In this document: positions 1-8,339 of the stretch, in pieces
Numbering within the stretch: the first letter of the stretch is position 1
Layout of the letters: each line of letters starts with the position of its first letter
Source: Candidatus Melainabacteria bacterium GWA2_34_9
GTDB taxonomy: Bacteria > Cyanobacteriota > Vampirovibrionia > Gastranaerophilales > UBA9971
Length of the DNA: 16,688 bases
Assembly (NCBI GenBank): GCA_001784535.1
Contig: MFRJ01000103.1
Span: 328 to 17,015 of the forward strand
Direction of reading: 5' to 3'
The notes under the pieces: generated by a model
The model's database searches: none
Told to the model about the DNA's origin: nothing
What the model saw: the letters and a program-made list of their open reading frames with translations, nothing else
Translations under genes and position numbers: made by a program

Positions 1-2277
1 ATCCAGTTTTATTTGTGCAGCATCAACAGCTCCGCTTTTTAGTTTTGTATTAATATCACCTATTCCCGTTAAACCGGCAATTTTTTCGATATTTCTTTCA
101 AGAACTCTTGCAACAGCGTCGGAGCAGGAAAGAATTACTCCGCCTTTTCCGAAAGAAGGCGCAGGGCATCTGATTCCTTTTAACTGATCGATAATTTCAT
201 TTATATCAACACCGGCTCTTAAGGAAAGCGAAATCATTCTTCCTGTGGCTTCTGCCTGACTGGTAGCGCAACCGCCTGATTTGCCCATTCTGGCAAATAC
301 TTCGCATAAGCCTTCTTCGTCAGTATTTATTGTTATATAAAGAGGACCGCAGCCTGTCTGAATTTTGTCTGTAATACCAAAAGTTACGTTAGGTCTTTGT
401 CTTGGTTTTACACTTCCTAATTCAACCTGATTATCTGTCGATTCTTCTTTTTTTGTTGAGGATATGGACATAGGCTGATTGAAACTACGGCTGTTATTTC
501 TGTAAACTGTAGTGCCTTTAAGCCCGACTTTATACGCAAGCTCGTAAACTTTTGCTATGTCTTCCCGTGTAGCTTCTTCCGTAAAATTAACGGTTTTGGA
601 AACTGCATTATCTGTATGAAGCTGGAAAGCAGCCTGCATTTTTACATGCCACTCAGGTGTAACATCATGCGCAGTTTGAAAAACATCTACAATATCTTCA
701 GGAACACCTTCAACTCCGTGAAGCGTGCCATGTTCTGAGATTTTTTGCATTATTTCTTCACTGTAGAAGCCTCTTTCTTTTGCAACTTGTTCAAACAGAG
801 GATTAACTTCGAGAAGATTTGCCCCGTCAAGAATATTTCTTGTAAATACAAGAGCAAACAGAGGTTCTATACCGCAGGAAGCGCCTGCTATCATACTTAT
901 TGTTCCTGTTGGAGCAATACAAGTAGTTGTAGCGTTTCTAATTCCGTGTTCTGCAATTTGTTTATCGAGGTCTTTCCACATTTCATCAGAAACCATGCCT
1001 GCTGATTTGCCTGCAAAATGGTTATAAAGGAAATTTTTGCCATCATAGATGCTTCCGTCAAAGCTTGCAAATTTTCCTCTTGTTTTTGAAAGCTCAATAG
1101 ATTCAACTTTTGAATGATAGTCAATAAATTCCATAATCTGAGTAGCAAGGTTTGTACCTTCTTCTGAACTGTAAGGAACTTTAAGAGTCATAAGAATATC
1201 AGCCAAGCCCATAATGCCGAGACCGATTTTTCTATTTCCGCTAACCATTTCCGCTATTTGAGGAAGCGGATAATTATTAACGGTAATTACGTTATCAAGG
1301 AAGTGTATTGAAAGTTTTGTAACATATTCCAGTTTTTCCCAATCAATTTCAGGCTTGCCGTCAGTATATTTAATTAATTGTGCAAGGTTAATAGAACCCA
1401 AATTACATGCTTCATAAGGTAATAAAGGAACTTCGCCGCATGGATTTGTGGATTCAATTTCTCCAAGCTGAGGAGTAGGATTGTACTGGTTTACTCTATC
1501 AATAAATACTATACCCGGTTCGCCATTTTTCCAGGCATGGTCGACAATTATATCAAATACTTCTCTTGCATTTAATTTTTTCATTACTTGCTTGGTTTTA
1601 GGATGAATTAAATCGTATTCTTCATTATTTATAACAGCATTCATAAATTTGTCTGTAATTCCGACAGAAATATTAAAGTTATTAAGCCTGTCATTTTCTG
1701 TTTTGCAGTTAATAAATTCAATAATATCCGGATGATCGACACGAAGAACTGCCATGTTAGCGCCTCTTCTTGTTCCGCCCTGTTTAACTGCTTCTGTGGC
1801 AGCATTAAACACTTCAATAAATGATACAGGACCTGATGAAACACCCATTGTTGATCTTACAACATCATTTTTTGGTCTTAATCTTGAAAAGGAAAATCCC
1901 GTTCCGCCGCCGCTTTTGTGGATCATGGCGGTATTTTTTATTGCTTCAAAAATTGCATCAAGTGAATCGTCAACAGGAAGAACAAAACATGCCGAAAGTT
2001 GTCCCAGTTCTCTACCAGCGTTCATTAAAGTAGGACTGTTTGGCATGAAATAAAGATTTGCCATCATCCCGTAAAAATCTTCCGCCAGTTTATTTACTTC
2101 GGCATCGTTTTTATTGTACTGTTTGTCAGCAGAAGCAATAGACTGCGCAACACGCCAGAACATATCTTCAGGGCTTTCTACAGGAGTGCCGTCTTTATCT
2201 CTTTTTAAATATCTTTTACTTAAAACAGTTTTTGCATTATCGCTGAGCTTTATTGACTCAGATAAGAATGATGTCAC
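1..2277 (-). CDS. nrdJ: Class II (adenosylcobalamin-dependent) ribonucleoside-diphosphate reductase, 3' end beyond window
   Basis: The enzyme reduces ribonucleotides to deoxyribonucleotides for DNA synthesis, using a B12-generated thiyl radical, so it needs neither oxygen nor an NrdB subunit. Reading the minus strand from 2277 gives 759 uninterrupted codons up to the window edge. The motif NPCGE carries Asn278, the presumed radical Cys280 and Glu282. Cys97 (in GQLSACFVLP) and Cys291 (in EACNLGSINL) match the redox pair that reduces substrate. The phosphate-site motif APTGTISMIAGASCG follows. From about residue 635 a TSCPD domain begins (TGCGPLYITI, with Cys643). The C-terminal cysteine-rich tail that normally re-reduces the active site lies outside the window. 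The GTG start is chosen because it has a strong ribosome binding site and an in-frame stop lies just upstream. I found no cobalamin riboswitch or NrdR box upstream. The call is secure. Confidence 0.96.
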   Translation of the reverse strand, partial: MTSFLSESIKLSDNAKTVLSKRYLKRDKDGTPVESPEDMFWRVAQSIASADKQYNKNDAEVNKLAEDFYGMMANLYFMPNSPTLMNAGRELGQLSACFVLPVDDSLDAIFEAIKNTAMIHKSGGGTGFSFSRLRPKNDVVRSTMGVSSGPVSFIEVFNAATEAVKQGGTRRGANMAVLRVDHPDIIEFINCKTENDRLNNFNISVGITDKFMNAVINNEEYDLIHPKTKQVMKKLNAREVFDIIVDHAWKNGEPGIVFIDRVNQYNPTPQLGEIESTNPCGEVPLLPYEACNLGSINLAQLIKYTDGKPEIDWEKLEYVTKLSIHFLDNVITVNNYPLPQIAEMVSGNRKIGLGIMGLADILMTLKVPYSSEEGTNLATQIMEFIDYHSKVESIELSKTRGKFASFDGSIYDGKNFLYNHFAGKSAGMVSDEMWKDLDKQIAEHGIRNATTTCIAPTGTISMIAGASCGIEPLFALVFTRNILDGANLLEVNPLFEQVAKERGFYSEEIMQKISEHGTLHGVEGVPEDIVDVFQTAHDVTPEWHVKMQAAFQLHTDNAVSKTVNFTEEATREDIAKVYELAYKVGLKGTTVYRNNSRSFNQPMSISSTKKEESTDNQVELGSVKPRQRPNVTFGITDKIQTGCGPLYITINTDEEGLCEVFARMGKSGGCATSQAEATGRMISLSLRAGVDINEIIDQLKGIRCPAPSFGKGGVILSCSDAVARVLERNIEKIAGLTGIGDINTKLKSGAVDAAQIKLD

Positions 2278-2283
2278 AGGTTT

Positions 2284-2290
2284 CCTCCCC
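2284..2290 (-). promoter_or_regulatory. Ribosome binding site fixing the GTG start of nrdJ
   Basis: On the minus strand GGGGAGG lies six bases before the GTG at 2277-2275. It is among the strongest Shine-Dalgarno matches in the window and decides the start over other in-frame codons. A TTG lies just upstream, overlapping this motif, and an in-frame TAG lies a few codons beyond it. Confidence 0.75.
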
Positions 2291-2407
2291 AAATTAGACT
2301 ATGTTTTCGACTCGTATTTTTCCTATCCCAAAATATAAAAAATTTAGTGCTTAGGCATGCATGTTACAACATAATTTTCTTTAAGTTTGTTAATTTTCTT
2401 TAAAATA

Positions 2408-2445
2408 AATAAGCCTAAAAATTTTTTTGAAATCCAGAGGCTATT
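2408..2445 (-). terminator. Weak candidate terminator after the exported-protein gene
   Basis: The arms AATAAGCCT (2408-2416) and AGGCTATT (2438-2445) can pair over eight bases with one bulged A and a loop of about 21 bases. On the minus strand the hairpin follows the stop codon of the upstream gene by about 50 bases and is followed by a T-rich run. The stem is short and the loop long, so this is tentative. The rest of 2278-2496 shows only an AT-rich leader. It includes a small ATGTT-GT-AACAT inverted repeat at about 2361-2372 that could belong to the nrdJ promoter. Confidence 0.3.
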
Positions 2446-2496
2446 TGCGGATTTGTATAAATTTTTTAAGTAAATTTTTAATAAGCTTTTAAAATT

Positions 2497-3297
2497 TTAA
2501 TTTAAAGCCTGATTATTTTGCGTATAAGAAATAGTTTCTTTTATATATTCAACAGTCTTTCTGTCAAAGGAAATACAAATGTATTGCCCCGGATTAAGAC
2601 AAATATCTTCGCCTTTCTTCACAACTATATTTACAGCACCCAGTGGTGTAGAATCTAAAGCTCTTTCAGCGGAAGTTTCTCCTCTTGATTTACCTTCATC
2701 AGGGGCAATAATTCCTGATATAGCACCAACAGTGATTTTTGCGCCTGTACTGATAGCCCATACAGCAGCATCTGCGATAGAAGAAGTGTTTCCCAGAACA
2801 ACAGAAGTTGCTGTACTCGCGATTGTACCAGGCAATTGTTTAATAAAATTTTCTTTTTTAGTTTCATAAACAGGTTGATAAACCTCTACAATCATAGGCT
2901 TATCTTTGATAGAAATGATTTTTTCGTCGGATGTTTTGATTTCAACAATTTTTAACTGAATAAAAGCATTTTTGTTTAACTGTCCGGCTTTTTTTACTTT
3001 TAAGACCGAACCGTAAACCATGCTGGATTTTGGAATTAAAGTCTGTCCATCATAAAACACATCTTCCATGAGCTTTGCGCTGAATTCCTGACCTTCCTGC
3101 GATGTATTGCTGTTTAAACCTGTTTCAATCATTGAAAGTACAGGCTGTTTTAAAGGATTTTTTTGAGCTTTTCCTTCAAGAACGGCTTTTTTGCTGTCGG
3201 TCTTTGCATTAGAATCAGTCTTTGAGTAAGAAGGAACAGCAAAATTTAAACACACGAATGTACCTATTAGAATAGTTAAAATAAAATTTTTTCTCAT
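2497..3297 (-). CDS. Exported protein of unknown function, 266 aa
   Basis: I do not recognise a named family. The first 26 residues look like a signal peptide: MRKN, a hydrophobic stretch at about residues 5-20, then VPSYSK as a likely signal peptidase I site. A Lys/Ser/Asp-rich linker follows. A central segment (about 60-130) has the pattern GQEFSAKLMEDVFYDGQTLI-P-x-x-S and GSVLKVKKAG. This resembles the beta-sandwich of secreted proteins related to VirB10/TrbI, in which 'phi-IP-x-GS-x-phi-G' is common, but the match is only by eye. A Gly/Ala/Ser-rich, weakly hydrophobic stretch spans about 145-190. The C-terminus (VKKGEDICLNPGQ) could be another beta unit with two cysteines. I start at the ATG at 3297, which follows AGAGAG, rather than at an in-frame TTG ten codons upstream, because this puts the signal peptide at the N-terminus. 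It is monocistronic and divergent from grpE. Confidence 0.7.
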   Translation of the reverse strand: MRKNFILTILIGTFVCLNFAVPSYSKTDSNAKTDSKKAVLEGKAQKNPLKQPVLSMIETGLNSNTSQEGQEFSAKLMEDVFYDGQTLIPKSSMVYGSVLKVKKAGQLNKNAFIQLKIVEIKTSDEKIISIKDKPMIVEVYQPVYETKKENFIKQLPGTIASTATSVVLGNTSSIADAAVWAISTGAKITVGAISGIIAPDEGKSRGETSAERALDSTPLGAVNIVVKKGEDICLNPGQYICISFDRKTVEYIKETISYTQNNQALN

Positions 3298-3374
3298 AAA
3301 ATCTCTCTTTTTGGGTAATACTAACAAATTAGCATTTCTTTAAAATTCTTTCTAATTGGTATGATGTAAAAATA

Positions 3375-3404
3375 TTAAGAAAATCTTTTTGGTTGTTTTA
3401 TAAT
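3375..3404 (+). promoter_or_regulatory. Sigma70-type promoter for grpE-dnaJ
   Basis: A perfect TATAAT -10 box (3399-3404) follows a TTAAGA -35 box (3375-3380; four of six consensus bases) with an 18-base spacer. It lies about 57 bases before the grpE start. No CIRCE element (TTAGCACTC/GAGTGCTAA) is visible, so HrcA control is not supported here. Confidence 0.55.
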
Positions 3405-3461
3405 GTTTAATTAAATGCAGTAATTTATACGAGCTTTTCTATATATTTAAAGGAATAAAAA

Positions 3462-4127
3462 ATGCTTAAAAAAGATAAATCAAAAGAGAATGAGTTACAG
3501 CCTTCATCGAAGCAAAGCTCCGCTGAAGCTTTAACTCCCGCTTCGCAAGATAAAAAAGAAGAATCAACAACCGAAAATCCTTTTGTTCAGGAAGCTGAAG
3601 AAATAAAAGAAACGTCTGAACAAAAACAAGAACAGCCTGAAATGGTATGTTATGAGGATTTTTGCGAATTAAAAGACAAGTTTGAAAAACTTGAAGACGA
3701 CAAAAAAACTGTAGATTCTCATTATATAAGACTTGCTGCTGATTTTGACAATTTTAGAAAAAGACAGGAACAAGAAAGAGAAGGACTTTTAAAATACGGC
3801 GCCGAAGATACAGTTAAAAAACTTCTTCCCGTAATGGATACTTTTGAAAGAGCTCAAAAATCTTTCAAAGAGCTTGATGACCCTGAAAAATTAAAAGAAA
3901 GTTTTGATGCTGTCCAGAAGCAATTTATTGATGCACTCGAAAAACTTGGCGTTGAAAAAATAGAAACTGTCGGAAAGGAATTTGACCCTAATTTGCATGA
4001 GGCTATTATGCAAACTCCTTCCGAAGAACATCCCGATCATACTGTTATTGCAGAATTGCAAAGCGGTTATAAATTATGCGATAAAATATTAAGACCGGCT
4101 CTCGTAAATGTAGCGGTTAATGAATAA
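3462..4127 (+). CDS. grpE: GrpE, nucleotide exchange factor for DnaK
   Basis: The 221-residue product matches the family in length and layout. Residues 1-60 form an acidic, Glu/Lys/Ser/Gln-rich disordered tail. Residues 66-130 form the long helical dimerisation region, including LAADFDNFRKRQEQEREGLL and the LLPVMDTFERA segment. The C-terminal beta domain (about 160-221) carries the family signature: EFDPNLHEAIMQ, then LQSGYKLCDKILRPALVNVA. The protein acts in the cytoplasm as a dimer that releases ADP from DnaK. The start ATG follows AAAGGA at a good distance. dnaJ follows 23 bases downstream in the same direction, so the two are probably co-transcribed. dnaK is not in the window. Confidence 0.97.
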   Translation: MLKKDKSKENELQPSSKQSSAEALTPASQDKKEESTTENPFVQEAEEIKETSEQKQEQPEMVCYEDFCELKDKFEKLEDDKKTVDSHYIRLAADFDNFRKRQEQEREGLLKYGAEDTVKKLLPVMDTFERAQKSFKELDDPEKLKESFDAVQKQFIDALEKLGVEKIETVGKEFDPNLHEAIMQTPSEEHPDHTVIAELQSGYKLCDKILRPALVNVAVNE

Positions 4128-4150
4128 ATATAAAAGGACAAAAATATATA

Positions 4151-5281
4151 ATGAGCAATCGTGATTATTATGAAATTCTGGGTGTAGAAAAGAATTCCTC
4201 AAAAGACGATATTAAAAGCGCTTTTAGAAAAAAAGCCAGACAGCTTCATCCTGATGTAAATAAAGCTCCTGATGCCGAAGCAAAATTTAAAGAACTCGGG
4301 CAGGCTTATGAAGTGCTTATGGACGATGATAAACGTTCCATGTACGACAGATACGGAGAAGACGGACTTAAAAATGCGGGCTATGATTTTAACGGACCGT
4401 TTGATTTTGGTTTTGGCGATCTGAGCGAAATTCTATCAAGCTTTTTTGGCGGAGGATTCGGCGGAGGCAGACAAAACCCTAACGCTCCAAGAAGAGGCAG
4501 TGATTTAAGACTTGACCTTCAAATAGAATTTGAAGAAGCAATATTCGGATTAGAAAAAGATGTTGAAATTTCACATCTCGAAAATTGTTCCAGATGTAAC
4601 GGCTCAAGAGTAGAGCCTGGATCAGCTCCTTCCACATGTCCTACCTGCGGAGGTTCGGGAAAAGTTCAGCATGTAACCCAGACGATTTTGGGACATTTTA
4701 CACAGGTTTCAACCTGCCCGCAATGTCAGGGACAGGGAAGAATAATTTCCAATCCGTGCAAAGAATGCCGCGGCGAAGGAAGAAAAGAAGTTAAAAAAGT
4801 TATTAATATTAAAATTCCGGCTGGTGTAGATGAGGGAAATAAACTCAGAGTCAGCGGTGAAGGTGACTATGGTTTAAACGGAGGACCTCCGGGGGATTTA
4901 TATGTAGTTTTATATGCAAAACCTCATAAAGCTTTCAAGAGAGACGGCGTTAATATTTACCTTGAAAAAGGAATAAGTTTTTCGCAGGCAGCTATCGGCG
5001 ACATTATTGAAGTTGAAACAGTTGATGGAATTAAAGAACTTAAAATCCATGTCGGAATTCAGTCAGGTACAGTGCTTACATTAAAAAATGTCGGTGTTCC
5101 TTATTTGAATACTCCTTCGAGAAGGGGCGACCAGTTTGTAAAAATAAATGTGGTAACACCTATGAACCTTTCAGAAGAAGAGAAAAGGCTTTTTGAAAGG
5201 CTTGCAGAAATTAATAACGAAAAATTAAAAAAAGACGGACACCTTTTTGACAAAATAAAAGGCGCTTTTTCAGGTACTTAG
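4151..5281 (+). CDS. dnaJ: DnaJ, type I Hsp40 co-chaperone
   Basis: At 376 residues this has full type I architecture. The J domain (1-75) has HPD at 33-35, the motif that stimulates DnaK ATPase. A Gly/Phe-rich linker occupies about 77-108. The zinc domain has four Cys pairs: 146/149, 163/166, 189/192 and 203/206. The C-terminal substrate-binding domains follow (KIPAGVDEGNKLRVSGEGDY, then RRGDQFVKINVV). The first zinc repeat reads CSRCNGSR, with Arg153 where the CxxCxGxG consensus has Gly; all eight cysteines are intact. The sequence around ISHLENCSRCNGS and FTQVSTCPQC resembles cyanobacterial DnaJ proteins, a clue to the host lineage. The spacer between AAAGGA and the ATG is rather long (about 13 bases). 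Confidence 0.97.
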   Translation: MSNRDYYEILGVEKNSSKDDIKSAFRKKARQLHPDVNKAPDAEAKFKELGQAYEVLMDDDKRSMYDRYGEDGLKNAGYDFNGPFDFGFGDLSEILSSFFGGGFGGGRQNPNAPRRGSDLRLDLQIEFEEAIFGLEKDVEISHLENCSRCNGSRVEPGSAPSTCPTCGGSGKVQHVTQTILGHFTQVSTCPQCQGQGRIISNPCKECRGEGRKEVKKVINIKIPAGVDEGNKLRVSGEGDYGLNGGPPGDLYVVLYAKPHKAFKRDGVNIYLEKGISFSQAAIGDIIEVETVDGIKELKIHVGIQSGTVLTLKNVGVPYLNTPSRRGDQFVKINVVTPMNLSEEEKRLFERLAEINNEKLKKDGHLFDKIKGAFSGT

Positions 5282-5321
5282 TATAGTAACTTAAAAAATT
5301 TTCTGTCTGGACAACGGGGCA

Positions 5322-5330
5322 TGATATAAT
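5322..5330 (+). promoter_or_regulatory. Extended -10 promoter upstream of the CDP-glycerol transferase homologue
   Basis: TGATATAAT at 5322-5330 is a perfect TATAAT preceded by TG and one base, the extended -10 form that can work without a good -35 box. No good -35 hexamer is visible. It lies about 50 bases before the ATG at 5382, in the 100-base gap after dnaJ, and would let the glycan gene be expressed apart from grpE-dnaJ. Confidence 0.5.
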
Positions 5331-5381
5331 TTTGGCTGGCATATCTATGCTCATTCAGAATAAATTTAATGCAGGTATAAA

Positions 5382-7031
5382 ATGCTGAAAAAACTTTTGT
5401 ATAAAATACTACAGCCTTTTTTATGGTATAAAATCTTAAAATTAAAAACTATATACAAAAATGAAAAAATTGTTTTTTATGGAGCAGGAATTTTTGCGCA
5501 GGAATTATTTGAGAATTTTGATTTTTCTGCTTTAAATGTTCTGGGAATTATAGACAGGGATTATGGGAAAAAAGGAAATAAAATAGCAAACTATGAAATT
5601 TTCTTTTTTGATGAAATTGAAACACTCAAGCCTGACATAATAGTTTCAACGGTTCTAAATCATAGTAAAGATAAAATAATACCGCCTATTTTAAATTATC
5701 TTAAAGAGAAAAATTTAAACTGCAAGATTGTATATGATTTTAATTATGAAATTGACTCTGAAGATTATGATGAAAAATTTTCAGAAATTAATAAAACAGC
5801 AAAAAATTTAAATCCTGTTTTTAATCTTTTTGACTCGTTGCCTTCAATGCTTGATCTGGCTATGTGGTTAATAGGCACGTTTTTAGCAGTTTTAATCCCT
5901 AAAAAAAAGAACTCTGTGCTTTTTTTAGGTAAGGATAGCAAGTATTTTATGGATAACACAAAATATTTGTACAATTATCTGACAAGACTAAAAGAACAAG
6001 GCATAGAATACAGTTTTTTAACCGAAAATAAAAGAACTTTTGAATTATTAAAAGAAAAGAATTTGCCTGTTTGTTTTTATCCCGATTTTAAAACCGCATA
6101 CAAGCTATTAAGAACTTCTATTGTAATCACTGCTGATAATCCCAATAATAAACATATATTTAAACACCAACTTTTATCCAGAGCTAAAAAAATACAACTC
6201 TGGCACGGTGTGGGGTTTAAAACAATAGAATTTACGTTGCCTGAAATAATTGAAAATATGAAATCAAAAAAACACAGGCTAAATTATTTTTTAAAACGCC
6301 GTTTTCCTAAATATGACTTACTAAATTCAACATCAGAATTTTATACAGAAAATGTTTTTAAACCGGCATTTTTGCCTAAAAAAGTGTTTGAAGGTGGGTA
6401 TCCCAGAAATGATGTTATGTTCAGAGAACCCGATGAACTTGATTTGCTTGAAACGGATATAGAAAATTGTAATAAAATTATTGAATACAAAAATCAGGGA
6501 TACAAAGCTATTTTGTACGCGCCAACATTTAGGGACAGCCGTAATGACCCTATAGCTGACAGAATAATCAATCTGGAGGAAATTTCTCAATATGGAGATA
6601 AAAATAAAATTGTATTTATTTTAAAATTTCATCCGATTCCAAATGTAAATTATTCTGAATTCAGCAAATTAAAAAACATAATTATCTACAACAACATAAA
6701 AGATATTTATCCTGTATTGCAGAATATAGACCTTATGGTAACGGATTATTCTTCAATATATATGGATTATTTGCTTACAAACAGACCTGTATTGTTCTTC
6801 CCTTATGATTATGAAAAGTATATTTCAAGTGACAGAGCTATTCAGTTTGACTATAACTGGATAACCCCCGGTCCAAAATGTTATAATCAGGGCGAGCTTC
6901 TTCAGGAAATAGAAAATCTTTTGATTAATAATATTGATAATTACAAAGAAAAAAGAGATGAAATCAAAAACTTGGCTTTTAAAGATCCTGACGGAAATTC
7001 TTCTGAAAGAATCTGGAATTTTATAAAATAG
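5382..7031 (+). CDS. CDP-glycerol/ribitol glycerophosphotransferase-family protein with N-terminal YGAG Rossmann domain
   Basis: This 549-residue protein has two parts. Residues 28-125 form a Rossmann-like module: KIVFYGAGIFAQELF at 30-44, then GIIDRD and LKPDIIVSTV. From about residue 175 to the end it matches the TagB/TagF (Glyphos_transf) family. LWHGVGFKT carries His275, YAPTFRDS begins at 379, KFHP carries His417 and TDYSSIYMDYLLTNRPVLF begins at 454. The two histidines and the DYSS motif are the family's hallmarks. These enzymes move glycerol- or ribitol-phosphate from a CDP carrier onto a membrane-linked glycan or growing polymer at the cytoplasmic face. A hydrophobic stretch at about 157-175 (LAMWLIGTFLAVLIP) may touch the membrane. 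It could take part in capsule or LPS decoration; the donor and acceptor cannot be told from sequence. It converges on the next gene with a 13-base gap. Confidence 0.88.
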   Translation: MLKKLLYKILQPFLWYKILKLKTIYKNEKIVFYGAGIFAQELFENFDFSALNVLGIIDRDYGKKGNKIANYEIFFFDEIETLKPDIIVSTVLNHSKDKIIPPILNYLKEKNLNCKIVYDFNYEIDSEDYDEKFSEINKTAKNLNPVFNLFDSLPSMLDLAMWLIGTFLAVLIPKKKNSVLFLGKDSKYFMDNTKYLYNYLTRLKEQGIEYSFLTENKRTFELLKEKNLPVCFYPDFKTAYKLLRTSIVITADNPNNKHIFKHQLLSRAKKIQLWHGVGFKTIEFTLPEIIENMKSKKHRLNYFLKRRFPKYDLLNSTSEFYTENVFKPAFLPKKVFEGGYPRNDVMFREPDELDLLETDIENCNKIIEYKNQGYKAILYAPTFRDSRNDPIADRIINLEEISQYGDKNKIVFILKFHPIPNVNYSEFSKLKNIIIYNNIKDIYPVLQNIDLMVTDYSSIYMDYLLTNRPVLFFPYDYEKYISSDRAIQFDYNWITPGPKCYNQGELLQEIENLLINNIDNYKEKRDEIKNLAFKDPDGNSSERIWNFIK

Positions 7032-7044
7032 GTATCTTTAAAAA

Positions 7045-8265
7045 TTACCGCAATAAAAAAAGTTCTTCAGGCGACAATTGATTATTTTGAGGAATTGGGG
7101 ATTTATATCGAATTTCATCAAAAAAGTTTGATACTAAGGGTACATTCAAATTATTTTGAATTAAATATTCAAATAGTTCAAAATAGCAGGGTTCCCATTC
7201 TTTAACACTTATAATTATTACATCAGGTCTTATCGTTGCAATGTCATCTTTTGTAAAAATAGTGTATTTGTTGATTTTTTGTTGTGCTTTGTTTTTATCA
7301 CCGTCAATAAAACCTGCTATATCAAGGCTTATAGCATTACAATATTCCAGAACTTCTTCTGCAAAAGTACCTGCTCCATATAGATAGACTTTTTTGTTTT
7401 TTATTGACTCAATAAAACTGTCTTTACAGGACTCAAACTCATTTATTTTTTTATTTAGCAATTTGAATAAACAAGCTTTTAATAGAATTGAGTTATATTC
7501 TAGACCTTTAAATCGTTTAATAAACTCTAAATGTGAAATACGAAAATTAGTGCTTTCTCGGATTCTTTTTTCTGCTGTAAACGAATTTATGTAACTGTCA
7601 GGATGTTTTCTCCAATATGTAAGCTTTTCGTTTATATAATATATCGGATGTTTAAATACTATTTGAGTATACAACCACCAATCAAGCCAAGCTTCTCTAG
7701 GTGTTTCAAAATTACACTCTTGTAAGGCTGTTTTTTCAATCATAGTGCAAGAAAATGAGGCTATCATATTCATAACCATGAAGTAATGAGCAATATCTTC
7801 AGGTCGGAAGTAACTTAAATTCATTTCATCAATATCTTTATAATGGATTTTAAACCTTTTTTTAAAATCCGTTATTAGCTTTTCATCACCGAAAAGATTT
7901 ACACTGTTAAAAACTAGTTTTACATCAGGATTTTGATTAAAAATATCAATTTTTTTACTTAAATAATCATCTTTCCAATAATCATCACTTTCTAAAAAAG
8001 CAATGTATTTACCTGAACATTTTTCCAGCCCTAATTTTATTGTTTCTTTGAGTCCTTTATTTTCATTATTGTTATGTGTAAAAAGTTTAATATTAGGATA
8101 TTTTTGAACATATTGATTAATAACTTCAAGAGAATTGTCTTTAGAACCGTCATCAACAATAATTAATTCCCAATCTTTATAAGTTTGAATAATAACAGAA
8201 TTTATAGCTTCTGTTATTAGATCTGCGTAATTATAGCTTGGCATTATTATACTTATTGCAACCAT
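7045..8265 (-). CDS. Family 2 glycosyltransferase with C-terminal YGAG Rossmann domain
   Basis: The 406-residue product starts with a GT-A fold typical of GT2: SIIMPSYNYADLITEAINSV, VDDGSKDNS (Asp38, Asp39) for nucleotide-sugar binding, and ESDDYW at 92-97 as the metal-binding ExD/DxD equivalent. LDWWLYTQIVF and YWRKHPDSY follow where acceptor-side motifs are expected. After a helical linker, residues about 289-385 form a second domain, KVYLYGAGTFAEEVLEYC (YGAG at 296-299), then GFIDGDKNK and RPDVIIISV. This domain is like those in the flanking genes 5382-7031 and 9438-9839. The enzyme would add a sugar to a surface glycan in the cytoplasm; the sugar is unknown. AAAGGA lies 11 bases before the ATG. 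Confidence 0.9.
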   Translation of the reverse strand: MVAISIIMPSYNYADLITEAINSVIIQTYKDWELIIVDDGSKDNSLEVINQYVQKYPNIKLFTHNNNENKGLKETIKLGLEKCSGKYIAFLESDDYWKDDYLSKKIDIFNQNPDVKLVFNSVNLFGDEKLITDFKKRFKIHYKDIDEMNLSYFRPEDIAHYFMVMNMIASFSCTMIEKTALQECNFETPREAWLDWWLYTQIVFKHPIYYINEKLTYWRKHPDSYINSFTAEKRIRESTNFRISHLEFIKRFKGLEYNSILLKACLFKLLNKKINEFESCKDSFIESIKNKKVYLYGAGTFAEEVLEYCNAISLDIAGFIDGDKNKAQQKINKYTIFTKDDIATIRPDVIIISVKEWEPCYFELFEYLIQNNLNVPLVSNFFDEIRYKSPIPQNNQLSPEELFLLR

Positions 8266-8316
8266 TGACTCTTAGTTCCTTTAAATTTTTACTATTTTTA
8301 TTTGAATTAATCCTGT

Positions 8317-8322
8317 ATTATA
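8317..8322 (-). promoter_or_regulatory. Candidate -10 box for the glycosyltransferase at 8265
   Basis: On the minus strand a perfect TATAAT lies about 50 bases before the ATG at 8265, in the 74-base gap between the two glycosyltransferase genes. No convincing -35 box accompanies it, and such AT-rich gaps give chance matches. Confidence 0.35.
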
Positions 8323-8339
8323 ATATTATCGTAATCTTC

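Noticed and set aside
745..2338. Several open frames opposite or out of frame with nrdJ
   Set aside because: They lie wholly or mostly inside the nrdJ coding region, have low-complexity or implausible products and no ribosome binding sites.
2278..2496. Cobalamin riboswitch or NrdR box upstream of nrdJ
   Set aside because: I looked for a B12-box (GCCACTG-like) and the paired NrdR palindromes on the minus strand and found neither. The 220 bases are also too plain for a full cobalamin riboswitch.
3327..3327. TTG start ten codons upstream for the exported protein
   Set aside because: The ATG at 3297 has AGAGAG in front and puts the signal peptide at the N-terminus, so the upstream TTG is unlikely.
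3298..3461. CIRCE element for HrcA control of grpE-dnaJ
   Set aside because: No TTAGCACTC or its inverted partner is present. Only a sigma70-like promoter is seen.
7029..7050. Short GGTA...TACC inverted repeat between convergent genes as a terminator
   Set aside because: Only four base pairs with no GC-rich stem; it would not be stable.
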